A DNA stretch of 64,000 bases from contig NZ_CP124543.1 in the NCBI RefSeq assembly GCF_029953635.1, positions 6,294,367 to 6,358,366 on the forward strand, in the 5' to 3' direction. Below, in pieces: positions 61,143 through 64,000 of the stretch (within the stretch, counting starts at the first letter, position 1; each line of letters opens with the position of its first letter). The notes below the pieces were generated by a model. The model worked only from the letters and a program-made list of their open reading frames with translations, had not been told where the DNA came from and made no database searches. Both the position numbers and the translations under genes were made by a program. The stretch comes from Halotia branconii CENA392 (GTDB taxonomy: Bacteria > Cyanobacteriota > Cyanobacteriia > Cyanobacteriales > Nostocaceae).

Positions 61143-62432
61143 TTAAAGAACTCTTAGTAAGCTAGGAATGCTATCTATCGCTGGCAAATCCCTAATTTCT
61201 GCCAAAGCTTGTCTAAAGTCGCCTTCTCGAACGTCGTGGGTGACAACCACAATTTCTGCTAGTTTTTCCTGAAAGCCTGTCTGCACAACTGACTCTAAGC
61301 TTACGCCATAGTTGCCAAAACAAGTACCCAATTTACCAATAACTCCGGGTTGGTCTTTGGTGAGAAACCTAGTATAAAACCGAGTCACGAGTTCAGCAAT
61401 CGGGGCAATTTCGCAGTAATCATCATGGCCACAAGTAAATAGGGGATTGGGGTTAGCTGTACTGGTTTGGAGGGTAGCAGCTAAATTCAAGATATCTGAT
61501 GATACAGCGCTGGCAGTTGCACCAGCACCTGCACCGGGACCAAAAAACATCACTTGACCGATGGGTTCTCCTTCTACAAGAATGGCGTTATAAACACCGT
61601 TAATGCTGGCTAAGGGGTGCGTTTTGGATACTAAAGTCGGATGGACTCTCACAGACAACTGAGAGTTTTTATTGCTTTGGCGTTTGGCGATCGCTAATAG
61701 TTTAATCACAAATCCCAATTTTTCGGCATAAGCAATATCTGTCTTGCTAACTTGCCGAATCCCTTCACAATAAACGTCTTCTAAGTGAATCCGCCCACCA
61801 AAACCCAGTGACGCGAGGATAGCAATTTTATCTGCTGCGTCTAAGCCATCAACATCAGCTGTCGGATCAGCTTCTGCATAACCTAAGCGTTGGGCATCAG
61901 CTAAGACATCATCAAAGTTGCTGCCTTCTGTTTGCATCCGTGTGAGGATGTAGTTAGTTGTTCCGTTAACGATACCAGTAACGGCGTTAATTTGGTTAAC
62001 ACTTAATGATTGCTTTAAAGGTTGAATTACCGGAATACCACCACCGACAGCGGCTTCTAACATCACGTATACACCGGCTTGATTGGCAGCGGTAAAAATT
62101 TCTGCCCCAAACCGAGCGATCACAGCTTTATTGGCGGTGACAACGTGTTTACCGTTTTTTAAGGCTTGGAGAATCAGCGATCGCGCTGGTTCTAATCCAC
62201 CCATTACCTCGACAACTATATCTACCGCCGGATCGTTGACAATTGCTTCTAAATTTGCAGTTAATATTTCTGTTGATAATTCTACTGCACGGGGTTTATC
62301 GAGCGATCGTACTCCCACTCGATATATTTCTATTTCTTGTAACAACGGATGACGGCCAATGACATTTTGCAGTAACTGTACTGTTCCCGTTCCTACCGTA
62401 CCTAATCCCAATATTCCTAACTTTACACCCAC
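61143..62432 (-). CDS. hom: Homoserine dehydrogenase
   Basis: 429 residues from GTG 62432 (VGVKLGILGLGTVGTGTV is the normal N-terminus). An ATG at 62540 would add 36 residues, but that leader contains a stable inverted repeat (62464-62492) and no homology. NAD-binding GLGTVGTG, GLEPARSLILQALKNGKHVVTANKA, and AAVGGGIPVI are all family motifs, with a C-terminal ACT domain (FLTKDQPGVIGKLG). The enzyme reduces aspartate-semialdehyde to homoserine (threonine and methionine path). Downstream of petH on the same strand. Confidence 0.95.
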   Translation of the reverse strand: MGVKLGILGLGTVGTGTVQLLQNVIGRHPLLQEIEIYRVGVRSLDKPRAVELSTEILTANLEAIVNDPAVDIVVEVMGGLEPARSLILQALKNGKHVVTANKAVIARFGAEIFTAANQAGVYVMLEAAVGGGIPVIQPLKQSLSVNQINAVTGIVNGTTNYILTRMQTEGSNFDDVLADAQRLGYAEADPTADVDGLDAADKIAILASLGFGGRIHLEDVYCEGIRQVSKTDIAYAEKLGFVIKLLAIAKRQSNKNSQLSVRVHPTLVSKTHPLASINGVYNAILVEGEPIGQVMFFGPGAGAGATASAVSSDILNLAATLQTSTANPNPLFTCGHDDYCEIAPIAELVTRFYTRFLTKDQPGVIGKLGTCFGNYGVSLESVVQTGFQEKLAEIVVVTHDVREGDFRQALAEIRDLPAIDSIPSLLRVL

Positions 62433-62463
62433 AAACTTTGCACCCAATTTTACCAACAACAAT

Positions 62464-62492
62464 AGTAGGGTAGGCACATAGCCCACCCTACT
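62464..62492 (-). repeat. Hairpin in the hom leader
   Basis: AGTAGGGTAGGC (62464-62475) and GCCCACCCTACT (62481-62492) pair with one G-U. It lies 32 bp upstream of the hom GTG start and 64 bp from the petH stop, so it may be a terminator/attenuator or a dispersed repeat. Confidence 0.55.
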
Positions 62493-62555
62493 AATTATCC
62501 TTTGTCGGTTGTCAGTTTTTAGTTGTTTTTCATTAACCACTGACCACTGACTAAT

Positions 62556-63836
62556 TTAATAGGTTTCTACGTGCCAGCGTCCGGCTTTCTTCAGGTCTTT
62601 TTGGTAATCACTCCAGGTTATTCCTTCTTTAGCAGCAGCCTTAGTTAGCGCTTCATCAATGCCACCTTCCATGCCTCGCAAACCGCAAATGTAGGTGTGG
62701 GTTTTTTCTTCTTTAATCAACTTCCACAGTTCATCTGCATGTTCTGCTACGCGGTCTTGGATGTACATCCTACCGCCTTGGGGATTTTTTTGTTCCCGGC
62801 TGATAGCACCAGTAAGGCGGAAGTTTTCGGGATATTTTTGTTGAATTTCTTCCAGTTCTTCCTTGTACAGAAGATTTGGAGTTGTGGGAACGCCGAAGAT
62901 CAGCCAAGCAAATCCTTTGAATTGGTATTCTGGGTTTGCTGCTTTTTCTGCATCTTTAAACATCCGCCACAGATAAGCCCGCATCGGCGCAATACCTGTT
63001 CCTGTCGCCATCATGATCACTTTTGCATCGGGGTCATCGGGTAACAACATTTCCTTACCCACAGGCCCGGTAATTTTGACTTCATCTCCTGGTTTCAAGA
63101 AACACAAATGAGTCGAGCAAACACCGTAAACTGTTTCATTCGTTTCTGGGTGCTTATACTCTAACTGACGGACGCACAGTGATACTGTTTTATCATCCAC
63201 ATCATCGCCGTGACGAGTTGAGGCGATAGAATATAATCTCAGCTTTTCAGGCTTACCGTTTTTATCCAATCCTGGTGGGACAATACCGATACTTTGACCT
63301 TCTATGTATTTCAAATCACCACCAGAGATGTCAAACTTGAGGTGCTGAACAATGCCAATCCCACCTTCTTTGACTAACGCTTCGTTAGATATGCACTTAC
63401 CAACAAACGGAGAATTGGGACGATAAATGTTCACAGGAACGTCAGCGTGAGCACCTTTTTTGGCTTTCGCTTGAGTCATGGTGTTGCCTTTTTTATCCTT
63501 ATTCTTGAGCTGTTCTTCAGTATTCGCAGGTGTGGCTTTACCATTCCCCTCACTGTTAGCAGTTCCCCTATTTTGATATGGGTCTCTACCATTGAGTTGC
63601 TCTAAGGCACTTGCAGGTTGGATACTAACAATTTTGCCGCCTAGGCGAGTGACACGTCGCATTTCTTGATTCATGCGGTTGTAAGGCACTCTGATGAACA
63701 CACTGCCACTTTTACGAATTGGGTAGTTCGTTTTATCAGTTTCTTCGTTCTGACGCAGACCCACCACTTCGTAAACGAAGATGCGGCTACCTAATTCTGT
63801 GTTGGCAGCACCCTCAACAGCACCTTGATTGTACAT
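62556..63836 (-). CDS. petH: Ferredoxin-NADP+ reductase, long form with CpcD-like domain (PetH)
   Basis: 426 residues from ATG 63836 (MYNQGAVEGAANTELGSRIFVYEV); an upstream ATG at 63848 is in frame but does not match the family start. Residues ~10-80 are the CpcD-like phycobilisome linker (IFVYEVVG, RKSGSVFIRVPYNRMNQEM). A flexible linker follows (90-125). The FAD and NADP domains carry LRLYSIAS, CSTHLCF, MATGTGIAPMRAY and a C-terminal WHVETY. An internal ATG at 63477-63479 would give the short isoform without the linker, as known in cyanobacteria. Confidence 0.98.
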   Translation of the reverse strand: MYNQGAVEGAANTELGSRIFVYEVVGLRQNEETDKTNYPIRKSGSVFIRVPYNRMNQEMRRVTRLGGKIVSIQPASALEQLNGRDPYQNRGTANSEGNGKATPANTEEQLKNKDKKGNTMTQAKAKKGAHADVPVNIYRPNSPFVGKCISNEALVKEGGIGIVQHLKFDISGGDLKYIEGQSIGIVPPGLDKNGKPEKLRLYSIASTRHGDDVDDKTVSLCVRQLEYKHPETNETVYGVCSTHLCFLKPGDEVKITGPVGKEMLLPDDPDAKVIMMATGTGIAPMRAYLWRMFKDAEKAANPEYQFKGFAWLIFGVPTTPNLLYKEELEEIQQKYPENFRLTGAISREQKNPQGGRMYIQDRVAEHADELWKLIKEEKTHTYICGLRGMEGGIDEALTKAAAKEGITWSDYQKDLKKAGRWHVETY

Positions 63837-64000
63837 TCGTTCTACCACTCCGATATTTACTTAACCGTTTCTCAAAAAAAACTATTCTCATCACATGCCA
63901 GTTTTAGTTTATCGGATTTTCGTTTACCAAAACTAGCGCTCTGGGAAAGCGGCATAGTCAACTAATGCCTTGCTAGATACACTCGCCAAAGACATGCAGG
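63837..64000. promoter_or_regulatory. petH upstream region, to window edge
   Basis: 164 bp, A/T-rich, no ORF seen. It should contain the petH promoter and 5' leader. The long leader of cyanobacterial petH transcripts influences which FNR isoform is made, but I cannot mark specific sites here. Confidence 0.4.

Noticed and set aside
62432..62540. Longer homoserine dehydrogenase start at ATG 62540
   Set aside because: The extra 36 residues have no homology and cover a stable hairpin; the GTG start matches the family.

Overview
The window comes from a filamentous, probably heterocyst-forming cyanobacterium of the Nostoc/Anabaena/Calothrix kind. This rests on oxygenic-photosynthesis genes (petB, petD, petH, petP-like, ndhH, chlG, a CpcS-type bilin lyase, a CurT/CAAD protein, ctpA), on abundant GCGATCGC (HIP1) octamers in coding DNA, and on many Nostocales-type dispersed repeats. 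Species cannot be fixed from the sequence alone.

Layout. 1-3.9 kb: tail of an unknown gene, a secreted protein, a DUF1361 membrane protein, a HEAT-repeat protein and a CpcS lyase. 4-12.9 kb: a signalling-type block with a compact STAND NTPase, a zinc-ribbon/protein kinase/TM/periplasmic-binding fusion, an SLH porin and an NB-ARC-TPR ATPase. 13-16.9 kb: small conserved genes, a site-2 protease and an MBL-fold protein. 16.97-19.4 kb: one gene split by a 1590-bp ISAzo13-like element with intact 12-bp ends, a TTG target duplication, two perfect hairpins near its ends and a transposase broken by a -1 frame change on an A8 tract. 19.6-30.6 kb: mostly core genes (ctpA, petBD, anti-sigma factor, glycosyltransferase, ndhH, rsmH, PucC-like MFS transporter).

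30.6-33.2 kb is the most eventful stretch. It is an accessory islet downstream of the MFS gene in which the last 50-80 bp of that gene recur twice. The three copies bracket broken or partial modules: a HicA toxin fragment, a small inverted-repeat element, a transposase tail, a helicase truncated by a transposon end, a retropepsin-like pair, a HigA antitoxin and a HigB remnant. 33.2-40.2 kb: inositol-phosphatase family protein, a zinc dehydrogenase, chlG with a conserved ArsA-like ATPase, petP-like gene, Uma2 nuclease. 40.3-51.6 kb: an ABC-exporter-dependent polysaccharide locus (permease, ATPase, two methyltransferases, four glycosyltransferases, GDP-mannose dehydratase) with a VapBC module and a decayed vapC copy inside it. 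52-64 kb: tRNA-Arg(CCG), EnvC-like peptidase, frameshifted FmdE-like gene, GH10-like hydrolase, DUF1206 protein, epoxide-hydrolase-like protein, pentapeptide protein, CAAD protein, a possible orphan IS200/IS605 right end, an SLH protein, homoserine dehydrogenase and petH.

Functionally, the core genes serve the cytochrome b6f complex, NDH-1, FNR and pigment assembly. The accessory genes concern signalling or defence-like STAND proteins, toxin-antitoxin remnants and cell-surface polysaccharide. All family calls are from reading the translated sequence; no database search was run.
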